Shown piece by piece: positions 1 to 5,173 of a DNA stretch of 5,755 bases. The notes beneath the pieces are model-generated. The model made no database searches and had not been told where the DNA came from. It was given only the letters and a program-made list of their open reading frames with translations. The DNA is from an uncultured Shinella sp. (GTDB lineage Bacteria; Pseudomonadota; Alphaproteobacteria; Rhizobiales; Rhizobiaceae), in contig CAMPIK010000182.1 in assembly GCA_946886325.1 (NCBI GenBank), positions 1 through 5,755 on the forward strand, given 5' to 3'. Each line of letters starts with the position of its first letter. Within the stretch, counting starts at the first letter, position 1. A program made the position numbers and the translations under genes.

Positions 1-233
1 GCCTGATCCGGTGCCGTGCCGGTCACGCGATAGACGAGGCGGTCCTCGTCGTTGATTCGGCGGGACCACCAGCCCCGCAGTTCTCCGCGCAGCGGCTCCG
101 GTTTGCCCGTCCCAGCAAATGGCGTGCGCCGGCATTCCTCGATCAGGGCGTTGAGGCGCTTCAGCGTCGCGCGGTCGTTTGCCACCCAGTGCTGGTACTG
201 TTGCCACGCGTTGCCGGAGAAGACGATCTTCAC
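1..233 (-). CDS. yoeB: YoeB-family mRNA interferase toxin (3' end outside window)
   Basis: Toxin of a YefM-YoeB type II toxin-antitoxin pair. In the family this is a RelE-fold endoribonuclease that cleaves mRNA at the ribosomal A site when not bound by its antitoxin. The reverse strand reads from a GTG start at 233-231 and stays open to the window edge, giving 77 codons; E. coli YoeB has 84 residues, so only the last few are missing. The translation begins MKIVFSGNAWQQYQHW and contains RRTPFAGTGKPEPL (about 35-48) and GWWSRRINDEDRLVYRV (54-70), which match YoeB closely. Glu46 and Arg65, corresponding to catalytic residues of E. coli YoeB, are present; the C-terminal catalytic His (position 83 in E. 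coli) lies beyond the edge. The GTG start overlaps the antitoxin stop in a GTGA overlap, implying translational coupling. I cannot tell whether the gene is intact past position 1. Confidence 0.93.
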   Translation of the reverse strand, partial: MKIVFSGNAWQQYQHWVANDRATLKRLNALIEECRRTPFAGTGKPEPLRGELRGWWSRRINDEDRLVYRVTGTAPDQ

Positions 234-484
234 GGATCGGCCAGCGCCTGCTCCACACCGTCGCCGGCATCGAGTTCGGCGATGGAGGAGCGAAGCGCCC
301 TGGCATTGGCAGGGTTGGAGAGCAGATAGATCGTCTCCTTCCAGCTCTCGAAATCCGACAACGACATGACGACCAGCGGCTCGCGGTTCTGCCGCGTGAC
401 GATCAATTCGTCATGATCTTCCTCGACGCGGTCGAAGTGCTTGGCCATGTTGGCGCGCAGTTCGGACAGGCTGACGATCTTCAT
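230..484 (-). CDS. yefM: YefM-family antitoxin of the YefM-YoeB pair
   Basis: Antitoxin of 84 residues in the Phd/YefM family. It binds and inhibits YoeB through its C-terminal half and, with the toxin, represses its own promoter through its N-terminal DNA-binding domain. The N-terminus, MKIVSLSELRANMAKHFDRV, is the Phd/YefM dimer fold. The signature TRQNREPLVVMSL (about residues 30-42) and the ET-x-YLL-x-x-PANA segment (about 50-62) are diagnostic of YefM rather than of other Phd relatives, and 84 residues compares with 83 in E. coli. The ATG at 484-482 has a GAGAGG Shine-Dalgarno match (revcomp of 492-497). It is the first gene of the pair; its TGA overlaps the toxin GTG. The operator lies immediately upstream. 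No truncation is visible. Confidence 0.95.
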   Translation of the reverse strand: MKIVSLSELRANMAKHFDRVEEDHDELIVTRQNREPLVVMSLSDFESWKETIYLLSNPANARALRSSIAELDAGDGVEQALADP

Positions 485-497
485 GGGTTCGCCTCTC

Positions 498-515
498 TGT
501 ACAGAAATCCGTACA
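498..515 (-). promoter_or_regulatory. YefM-YoeB operator: two TGTACA-type motifs
   Basis: Just upstream of the antitoxin start lie TGTACA (498-503) and CGTACA (510-515), whose centres are exactly 12 bp apart. In E. coli the YefM-YoeB complex binds paired palindromes with TGTACA cores at about that spacing, so this is very probably the autoregulatory operator. On the minus strand an extended -10-like TGCTATGTA (520-512) overlaps the second motif, so bound repressor would cover the promoter. The best -35 position (540-535, TGGCGT) is poor. The promoter and start site are inferred. Confidence 0.7.
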
Positions 516-532
516 TAGCATGGCGCAGCAAC

Positions 533-1369
533 CTACGCCAGCCGTAGCACCAGCACGCCGGTGGCGATCGTCGCGCCGGCGACGTAGCGCCAGATGCTCG
601 CCTTCTCCTTCAGCACCACAACCGAGATGACGAGCGCGAAGAGGATTGCCGTTTCGCGCAGTGCCGCGACGGTCGCGACCGGCGCCTTGGTCATCGCCCA
701 GAGCGCCAGTCCGTAGGAGGCGATGGAGCCGCCGCCGCCGATGAGGCCGCGCCACCAGTTGGCCCTGACATGCGCGACGACGGTTGCCGTGCCGCGCCGG
801 TGCACCGCCCAGGAAAACAGCAAAACCGGCGGCAGCAGCGCCATCCAGAGCGTGTAGGAGACGGCGTTTCCGGAAAGCCGCGCGCCGACGCCGTCGACGA
901 AGGTGTAGCTGGCGATGACGCAGGCATTGGCGAGCGCCAGCAGGATGGCGTGCCGCCCGCCGTGGCGGGCCTCGAAGGCGAGCGTCAGCACGCCCGCCGA
1001 GATGACGAGGATGCCGGCGACCGCACCGGCGGAAAGATGCTCGCCGAGGATCACGCCGCTCGTTGCCGCGACGATCAGCGGTGCGGCGCCGCGCATCAGC
1101 GGATAGACAAGCCCGATGTCGCCCGCCCGGTAGGCGGCGCCGACGAGCTGGAAATAGGCGAACTGCAACAGCGCGGACACGGCGATGAACGGCCAGGCCT
1201 CGGACTTCGGCAGCGGCACGAAGGGCAGGAAGGCAAGCCCGATCGCGCCGGCGCCGAGCGCGATCATCGCCGCGTCCAGCGACTTGTCGCTGCCCGCCTT
1301 GACGATGGCGTTCCAGACCGCATGCAGGGCCGCGCCGAGTAGGACGAGGAGCAGGACGTCGATCGGCAA
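533..1369 (-). CDS. EamA/DMT-superfamily transporter (10 predicted TM segments)
   Basis: Inner-membrane permease of the drug/metabolite transporter superfamily with two EamA repeats. The substrate cannot be told from sequence; relatives export amino acids, drugs or other metabolites. From a TTG at 1369-1367 the protein has 278 residues, the usual size. It shows about ten hydrophobic segments (near 3-20, 33-50, 60-78, 85-105, 113-132, 140-158, 170-188, 208-226, 233-252, 261-277). The first repeat has GDIGLVYPLMRGAAPLIVA (about 83-101) and GE-x-LS; the second has VAALRETAILFALVISV (about 234-250) followed by KE, both classic EamA elements. The start is uncertain. The TTG is favoured because membrane segment 1 begins right after it and GAGG lies 9 nt upstream. 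An in-frame ATG at 1444 would add 25 residues that look non-hydrophobic and non-conserved. The stop lies 48 bp upstream of yefM on the same strand. Confidence 0.85.
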   Translation of the reverse strand: MPIDVLLLVLLGAALHAVWNAIVKAGSDKSLDAAMIALGAGAIGLAFLPFVPLPKSEAWPFIAVSALLQFAYFQLVGAAYRAGDIGLVYPLMRGAAPLIVAATSGVILGEHLSAGAVAGILVISAGVLTLAFEARHGGRHAILLALANACVIASYTFVDGVGARLSGNAVSYTLWMALLPPVLLFSWAVHRRGTATVVAHVRANWWRGLIGGGGSIASYGLALWAMTKAPVATVAALRETAILFALVISVVVLKEKASIWRYVAGATIATGVLVLRLA

Positions 1370-1419
1370 GGGATGTGACCTCGGCGGGAAGGAGAAGCGC
1401 GCGAGGAGGTTCTCCACCC

Positions 1420-1439
1420 GATTGCCGATTCTGGCAATC
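1420..1439. promoter_or_regulatory. Perfect 7-bp dyad upstream of the transporter gene
   Basis: GATTGCC (1420-1426) and GGCAATC (1433-1439) form a perfect inverted repeat with a 6-nt spacer. It lies about 50 bp upstream of the preferred TTG start of the transporter, in its leader or promoter. It could be an operator for a dimeric regulator or an RNA hairpin. If translation starts instead at the ATG at 1444, the dyad falls inside the coding region. No regulator is assigned. Confidence 0.3.
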
Positions 1440-1614
1440 CGCATCTTCTCATAGGGGAAATTCGGACCGGACTGTGCCGTTTCGGAGCAGACCGGCCCCG
1501 GCAGGCGCCAAATTGCCGGCAAGAATTCTTAGGAAATGGGCGTAGAATGCTCTTTCGGAGGAGATTGCGCGCACCGTTTTTGGCCGTGCGGCAATCGGAT
1601 CAGTCACGACAGCC

Positions 1615-1622
1615 GGAGGAGG
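1615..1622 (+). promoter_or_regulatory. Strong Shine-Dalgarno sequence that fixes the start of the first CoA-binding gene
   Basis: GGAGGAGG lies 5 nt before the ATG at 1628. This argues for that start over an upstream in-frame ATG at 1547, which would add 27 Arg-rich residues absent from the paralogue next door. The aligned paralogue also begins M-x-H-D-x-Y, supporting the same start. Confidence 0.75.
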
Positions 1623-1627
1623 CTTCG

Positions 1628-2065
1628 ATGAACCACGATCACTATTCCAGCGCCTATATCTGCAACATTCTGGGAAGCGTGCACACGATTGCCGTGGTCG
1701 GCGCATCGCCGAACGATTCCCGCCCGAGCCACGGTGTCATGGGCTTCCTGCTCGGCAAGGGCTATCATGTGATCCCGGTCAATCCGGGCCATGCGGGCAA
1801 GACGATCCTCGGGCAGACGGTCTTCGCCCGGCTCGCCGACATTCCGGAACCGGTCGACATGGTGGACGTCTTCCGCGCCGCCAGCCATTTCGGCGACGTG
1901 GTCGATGAGGTGCTGCGCCTGAAGCCGCTGCCGGCCGTCATCTGGGGCCAGTTCTCGGTGCGCGACGACGATGCGGCCCGCCGGGCGGAGGCGGCCGGCC
2001 TGCAGGTGGTGATGGATCGCTGCCCGGTGACCGAGTTCCCGCACCTGATGCGCCGTGCGTCCTGA
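1628..2065 (+). CDS. CoA-binding domain protein, YccU-like (copy 1)
   Basis: Small single-domain protein of 145 residues with a CoA_binding_2-type Rossmann fold; proteins of this family bind CoA, but their cellular role is not established. It carries the glycine-rich nucleotide-binding turn IAVVGASPNDSRPSHGVM (about 21-38), GYHVIPVNPG (45-54), the EPVDMVDVFR motif (74-83) and a near-C-terminal VVMDRCP (127-133) with conserved Cys132, all hallmarks of YccU-like proteins. Its length equals that of a complete family member. No signal peptide or membrane segment is seen, so it should be cytosolic. It is the first plus-strand gene after a divergent control region, and its closest visible relative is the next gene (93 of 142 aligned residues identical, no gaps). 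The link to metY two genes downstream suggests a role near sulfur or acyl-CoA metabolism; that is inference. Confidence 0.92.
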   Translation: MNHDHYSSAYICNILGSVHTIAVVGASPNDSRPSHGVMGFLLGKGYHVIPVNPGHAGKTILGQTVFARLADIPEPVDMVDVFRAASHFGDVVDEVLRLKPLPAVIWGQFSVRDDDAARRAEAAGLQVVMDRCPVTEFPHLMRRAS

Positions 2066-2104
2066 CCAATATCCGGTGGATCGTGCCGAAGCGGCCAATT
2101 CGTG

Positions 2105-2133
2105 TTGACATCGGGGGTGACTGTTCCAACTCT
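2105..2133 (+). promoter_or_regulatory. Possible promoter for the second CoA-binding gene
   Basis: A perfect TTGACA (2105-2110) lies 61 bp before the ATG at 2171 and is followed after 17 nt by AACTCT (2128-2133), a poor -10. The -35 element is convincing by eye, the -10 is not. If active, the second paralogue would have its own transcript rather than depending only on read-through from copy 1. An 11-bp dyad, ACGAGACTCGT (2143-2153), sits between this promoter and the start. Confidence 0.3.
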
Positions 2134-2170
2134 CGCCGCAGGACGAGACTCGTTTGACGCCGGAGCCCCC

Positions 2171-2599
2171 ATGCAGCACGACACCTACCCGGACTATTAC
2201 ATTGCCGACATCCTGCGTCAGACGAAGACGATCGCGCTGGTCGGCGCCTCGCCCAATCCGGAACGGCCGAGCCATCGCGTCATGGCCTTCCTGCTGCGCA
2301 AGGGATACCGGGTCATTCCCGTCAATCCGGGGCAGGCCGGCAAGGATATACAGGGCCAGACGGTCGTCGCCAGCCTCGCCGACATCGAAGAACCGGTCGA
2401 CATGGTCGATGTTTTTCGCGCGGCTGATGCGCTGCCGGCGCTGGTCGACGAGGTGCTGGCGATGAAGACGCCGCCGAAGGCGATCTGGGGCCAGCTTTCG
2501 GTGCGACACGATGCGGCGGCGGAGAAGGCCGAGGCGGCCGGCATCAAGGTCGTGATGGACCGCTGCCCGGCGATCGAATATCCGCGCCTCATCGGCTGA
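2171..2599 (+). CDS. CoA-binding domain protein, YccU-like (copy 2, paralogue)
   Basis: Protein of 142 residues and a tandem paralogue of the preceding gene, with the same CoA-binding Rossmann fold. It has IALVGASPNPERPSHRVM (about 21-38), GYRVIPVNPGQAGK (45-58), EPVDMVDVFRAAD (74-86) and VVMDRCP (127-133). The two copies align end to end without gaps, with 93 of 142 residues identical by my count. They differ mostly in residues 7-19, 86-91 and the C-terminal tail. The ATG at 2171 is preferred because CGGAG lies 5 nt upstream and the start aligns with copy 1; a GTG at 2102 is in frame but would add 23 unconserved residues. There is 105 nt before it and 105 nt before metY. The conserved glycines, PVNPG and MDRCP are kept in both copies, so neither looks degenerate. 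The specific function is unknown. Confidence 0.92.
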   Translation: MQHDTYPDYYIADILRQTKTIALVGASPNPERPSHRVMAFLLRKGYRVIPVNPGQAGKDIQGQTVVASLADIEEPVDMVDVFRAADALPALVDEVLAMKTPPKAIWGQLSVRHDAAAEKAEAAGIKVVMDRCPAIEYPRLIG

Positions 2600-2649
2600 C
2601 GCGGCGGAAGCCCTTTTCAAATGCTTGCGAAGACACGCGAAAACTTCCT

Positions 2650-2678
2650 TTGACCCCCGTCTGCCGCTCTGGAATAGT
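2650..2678 (+). promoter_or_regulatory. Candidate promoter of metY
   Basis: TTGACC (2650-2655) and AATAGT (2673-2678) are separated by 17 nt, with 5/6 and 4/6 matches to the sigma-70 consensus. Transcription would begin near 2685, leaving a leader of only about 20 nt before the ATG at 2705. The element lies within a larger inverted repeat (2656-2696), so a protein bound there would cover the promoter. Not tested; based on reading the sequence. Confidence 0.45.
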
Positions 2679-2696
2679 GCGGAAAAACCAGACGGG
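2656..2696 (+). promoter_or_regulatory. Long imperfect inverted repeat in the metY leader, reaching the ribosome binding site
   Basis: CCCGTCTG (2656-2663) pairs perfectly with CAGACGGG (2689-2696). Directly inside it CCGCTCT (2664-2670) pairs with AGTGCGG (2676-2682) apart from one T-T mismatch, around a 5-nt loop (2671-2675). A 6-nt bulge, AAAAAC (2683-2688), interrupts the 3' side. The last three bases of the 3' arm are the first bases of the GGGAGGA Shine-Dalgarno sequence (2694-2700). It may be a DNA operator over the promoter or, if transcription starts upstream of 2656, an RNA hairpin masking the ribosome binding site. It does not resemble the SAM-II riboswitch common upstream of rhizobial methionine genes. 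Confidence 0.45.
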
Positions 2697-2704
2697 AGGA
2701 AATC

Positions 2705-3988
2705 ATGACAACAAGCAAACCGGGCTTTTCGACGCTTGCCATCCATGCGGGCGCACAACCCGATCCGACGACGGGCGCGCGGACGACGCCGATCTACCAG
2801 ACGACGAGCTTCGTCTTCAACGACACCGACCACGCGGCCTCGCTCTTCGGCCTGCAGGCCTTCGGCAATATCTACACCCGCATCATGAACCCCACGCAGG
2901 CGGTTCTCGAAGAGCGCGTCGCGGCACTTGAAGGCGGCACGGCAGCACTTGCCGTCGCGTCCGGCCATGCGGCGCAGCTTCTGGTCTTCCACACGATCAT
3001 GCGGCCGGGCGACAATTTCATCGCGGCGCGACGGCTTTATGGCGGCTCGATCAACCAGTTCGGCCATTCCTTCAAGAGCTTCGACTGGCATGTGCGCTGG
3101 GCCGATACCGGCGATCTCTCGACATTCGAAAGCCAGATCGACGACAGGACCAAGGCGATCTTCATCGAGAGCCTGGCAAACCCAGGCGGCACCTTCGTCG
3201 ATATCGCGGCGATCGCCGAGATCGCCCATCGCCATGGCCTGCCGCTGATCGTCGACAACACGATGGCGACGCCCTACCTGCTGCGGCCGCTGGAGCACGG
3301 CGCCGACATCATCGTGCATTCGCTGACGAAATTCATGGGCGGCCACGGCAATTCCATGGGCGGCGTCATCGTCGACGGCGGCACCTTCGACTGGTCGGCG
3401 TCTGGAAAATACCCGGCACTCTCCGAGCCGCGGCCGGAATATGCCGGCATGGTCCTGCATTCGACCTTCGGCAACTTCGCCTTCGCCATAGCCTGCCGCG
3501 TGCTGGCGCTGCGCGACCTTGGTCCGGCCATCTCGCCCTTCAACGCCTTCCAGATCCTGACCGGCATCGAGACCCTGCCGCTCCGGATGCAGCGCCATTG
3601 CGACAATGCGCTGGCGGTCGCGGAATGGCTGAAGGGCCATGACAAGGTCTCCTGGGTCACCTATTCCGGGCTTGCCGACGATCCCAACCATGCACTCCAG
3701 CAGCGTTACTCGCCGCAAGGGGCCGGCGCTGTCTTCACCTTCGGCCTCAAGGGCGGCTACGAGGCGGGCAAGCGCTTCGTCGAGGGGCTGGAGATGTTCT
3801 CGCATCTCGCGAATATCGGCGATACGCGCTCGCTGGTGATTCACCCGGCCTCCACCACGCACAGGCAATTGAGTGAGGAGCAGCAGGTTGCGGCGGGCGC
3901 AGGCCCTGATGTTGTGCGCCTGTCGGTCGGCATCGAGGACGTGGCGGATATCATCGCCGATCTGGAACAGGCGCTGGCCAAGGCCTGA
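2705..3988 (+). CDS. metY: O-acetylhomoserine aminocarboxypropyltransferase (O-acetylhomoserine sulfhydrylase)
   Basis: Cytosolic PLP enzyme of 427 residues in the Cys/Met metabolism family. It converts O-acetylhomoserine plus sulfide to homocysteine and acetate, the direct sulfhydrylation route to methionine. The N-terminal PIYQTTSFVFNDTDHAASLF (29-48) and the total length point to the O-acetylhomoserine type rather than the shorter O-succinylhomoserine MetZ. Tyr57 and Arg59 in YTRIMNPT match the phosphate contacts given by the neighbouring subunit; Tyr112 in RRLYGG should stack on PLP; Asp184 in IVDNT should bind the pyridine nitrogen; Lys209 in SLTK should form the Schiff base; Arg405 in VVRLSVGIED should hold the substrate carboxylate. 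No key residue is missing. The ATG follows GGGAGGA by 4 nt. The cupin gene begins 28 nt after the stop, probably in the same transcript. Regulation may involve the leader dyad. Gamma-lyase activity cannot be excluded from sequence alone. Confidence 0.95.
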   Translation: MTTSKPGFSTLAIHAGAQPDPTTGARTTPIYQTTSFVFNDTDHAASLFGLQAFGNIYTRIMNPTQAVLEERVAALEGGTAALAVASGHAAQLLVFHTIMRPGDNFIAARRLYGGSINQFGHSFKSFDWHVRWADTGDLSTFESQIDDRTKAIFIESLANPGGTFVDIAAIAEIAHRHGLPLIVDNTMATPYLLRPLEHGADIIVHSLTKFMGGHGNSMGGVIVDGGTFDWSASGKYPALSEPRPEYAGMVLHSTFGNFAFAIACRVLALRDLGPAISPFNAFQILTGIETLPLRMQRHCDNALAVAEWLKGHDKVSWVTYSGLADDPNHALQQRYSPQGAGAVFTFGLKGGYEAGKRFVEGLEMFSHLANIGDTRSLVIHPASTTHRQLSEEQQVAAGAGPDVVRLSVGIEDVADIIADLEQALAKA

Positions 3989-4016
3989 GCTTTCCCACCA
4001 CCGCATTGGAGCGACC

Positions 4017-4361
4017 ATGAGCAAGGCGCAGCCATTCGACATCGCAACTGTGCCTGTGGAGACGGGCGTTCCGCCGGCCGAGCGGCTGATTGCCGGCGAT
4101 CCGCAGTTCCGCACCTGGAACATCGAGGAGGCGGAAGGCGGCATCTATGCCGGCGTCTGGGAATCGACGCCCGGCAAATGGCGGGTGATCTACGAGGAAT
4201 GGGAATATTTCCACATCCTCGAAGGTCATTCCATCGTGCGCTCCGACGACGGCGAGATCTTCGACCTGAAGGCGGGCGACAGGCTGATCCTCAAGCCCGG
4301 CTTCAAGGGAACCTGGGAAGTCGTTGAAACGACTCGCAAGGACTATGTGATCCGGATCTGA
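4017..4361 (+). CDS. Cupin-domain protein, DUF861/EutQ-like
   Basis: Single-domain beta-barrel protein of 114 residues in the cupin_3 (DUF861) group, related in fold to the ureidoglycine aminohydrolase and EutQ cupins. The function of the stand-alone form is not established. The family pattern is clear: GVWESTPGKWRVIYEEWEYF (about 46-65), ILEG (67-70), DLKAGDRLILKPGFKGTWEV (about 83-102), then RKDYVI near the C-terminus. The His residues that bind metal in classical cupins seem absent: the expected HxH stretch reads Y-E-E-W-E (59-63), and no His follows the PGF turn. Metal binding is therefore doubtful, as in many of this subgroup. The ATG at 4017 follows GGAG by 5 nt. It lies 28 nt downstream of metY, so co-transcription is likely. 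No signal peptide is seen. It ends just before a strong hairpin. Confidence 0.88.
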   Translation: MSKAQPFDIATVPVETGVPPAERLIAGDPQFRTWNIEEAEGGIYAGVWESTPGKWRVIYEEWEYFHILEGHSIVRSDDGEIFDLKAGDRLILKPGFKGTWEVVETTRKDYVIRI

Positions 4362-4362
4362 A

Positions 4363-4386
4363 GCGGCGGGCGATCGCGCCCGCCGC
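4363..4386. terminator. Perfect 10-bp GC hairpin between convergent genes
   Basis: GCGGCGGGCG (4363-4372) is followed by the loop ATCG and its exact complement (4377-4386). It begins 1 nt after the cupin stop and 17 nt before the stop of the convergent glutathione S-transferase gene, so it can serve both strands. There is no real T-run on either side, only CTTC, so it would be a weak or factor-assisted terminator, or an mRNA 3'-end stabiliser. Confidence 0.6.
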
Positions 4387-4403
4387 CTTCGCCAAATCCG
4401 GCC

Positions 4404-5066
4404 TCAGGCCACCCGTTCGCCGGACAGCTTCGCGGCCGCCTCATGCTCGGCCGCCATGGCGGCGTCGGCCTCGCTGACGGCGCGGAAATGCGGCCGGGCG
4501 GCGATCCGGCCGATATAGTCCTCGAAGACCGGGCGCATCGGCACCAGATTGAACATCGTCGTCCAGTGAAGCGCCATGCCCCAGAGAAGGTCGGCGACCG
4601 AGAAGCGCTCGCCAAGCAGGTAGGGGCCGGGCTTCAGCGCCGCTTCGAGCGTTGCGAGCATCGTTTCGAAATCGCCATAGGAGGCGCTCTGCGGCGGCGG
4701 CGGTTCGCGGTTCAGCGAGCGGTCGACGACAGCCGGCTCGAAGCAGGACGAATAGAAGACGATCCAGCGCAGGAACGTGCCCCTGTCCGGATCGCCGATG
4801 TCAGGCGCCAGGCCTGCTTCGGGAAAAAGGTCCGCGAGATAGAGATAGACCGCCGACTGCTCGGTGATCAGGACATCGCCGTGGTGGATCGCCGGAACCT
4901 TGCCCATCGGGTTGATCTTCAGATAGGCCGGCTGGCGCTGTTCGCCTGCCTTCATGTTCAGCACGTGCAGATCGTAGGAAGCGCCGAGTTCGTCGAGCAG
5001 AATGCGGGCACCGGTCGCGCGGGTCTGCGGGGAGTAGTAGAGCGTGATCCTGTCGCTGGTCGCCAT
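4404..5066 (-). CDS. Glutathione S-transferase family protein
   Basis: Cytosolic protein of 220 residues with the two-domain GST layout, expected to conjugate glutathione to electrophiles or to bind such compounds; the substrate is unknown. The N-terminal thioredoxin fold (about 6-83) begins ITLYYSPQTRATGARILLDE, with Ser12 the likely glutathione-activating residue in the place of the Cys/Ser of bacterial GSTs. It contains NPMGKVPAI with cis-Pro58 and TEQSAVYLYLAD (68-79), the usual glutathione gamma-glutamyl site. The helical C-terminal domain holds LLGERFSVADLLWG (about 150-163) with the S-x-x-D N-capping box (Ser156, Asp159) found throughout GSTs. The ATG at 5066-5064 has an AAGGAAA Shine-Dalgarno sequence nearby. 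It is divergent from a YafY-type regulator 107 bp away, which suggests that the regulator controls it. It converges on the cupin gene and shares the hairpin there. No defect is seen. Confidence 0.93.
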   Translation of the reverse strand: MATSDRITLYYSPQTRATGARILLDELGASYDLHVLNMKAGEQRQPAYLKINPMGKVPAIHHGDVLITEQSAVYLYLADLFPEAGLAPDIGDPDRGTFLRWIVFYSSCFEPAVVDRSLNREPPPPQSASYGDFETMLATLEAALKPGPYLLGERFSVADLLWGMALHWTTMFNLVPMRPVFEDYIGRIAARPHFRAVSEADAAMAAEHEAAAKLSGERVA

Positions 5067-5116
5067 GGTCTTTTCCTTTCGTGCGAGAAGCTGATGCGAC
5101 GAGAGTAGCGCCCCAT

Positions 5117-5137
5117 ACCTGTCATCCTGTGTCAGGT
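5117..5137. promoter_or_regulatory. Candidate operator between the GST and YafY-type regulator genes
   Basis: In the 107-bp divergent gap, ACCTGTCA (5117-5124) and TGTCAGGT (5130-5137) form an 8-bp inverted repeat with one mismatch and a 5-nt spacer. The same stretch holds TGTCA in direct orientation at 5120-5124 and 5130-5134, a 10-bp step. Read on the minus strand it also contains -35-like CTGACA and ATGACA. Binding by the adjacent regulator is a natural guess but is not shown by the sequence. Confidence 0.4.
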
Positions 5138-5173
5138 TGGTTTAAGCTCGACGGCGGAAACGGAGATTTTTTC

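Noticed and set aside
770..1342. A 190-codon plus-strand frame opposite the transporter gene
   Set aside because: Its Arg/Asp/Gly-rich composition with no domain, opposite a clear membrane protein, marks it as a shadow frame.
1370..1522. N-terminal extension of the transporter up to a TTG at 1522 or an ATG at 1444
   Set aside because: The added residues look non-hydrophobic and unlike the family, which begins close to the first membrane segment. The ATG at 1444 stays possible but has no well-spaced ribosome binding site.
2594..2617. Possible terminator after the second CoA-binding gene (GGCT...AGCC followed by CTTTT)
   Set aside because: The stem is only 3-4 bp with either a large loop or no extension, too weak to support a terminator.
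2600..2704. SAM-II riboswitch upstream of metY
   Set aside because: This element is common before methionine genes in alphaproteobacteria, but the gap lacks its conserved core and pseudoknot arrangement.
2066..2704. The two gaps flanking the second CoA-binding gene are each exactly 105 nt, as if the duplicated unit included them
   Set aside because: The two gap sequences show no similarity by eye, so the equal length looks coincidental.
1604..4144. An 846-codon open frame on the minus strand across the two CoA-binding genes and metY
   Set aside because: It lies antisense to three well-supported genes, is rich in Arg, Asp and His, shows no recognisable domain, and repeats a similar stretch exactly where the two paralogues lie on the other strand. 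This is the usual by-product of GC-rich codon use.
4443..5108. A 221-codon plus-strand frame opposite the glutathione S-transferase gene
   Set aside because: It is antisense to a clear GST and has shadow-type composition without any recognisable motif.
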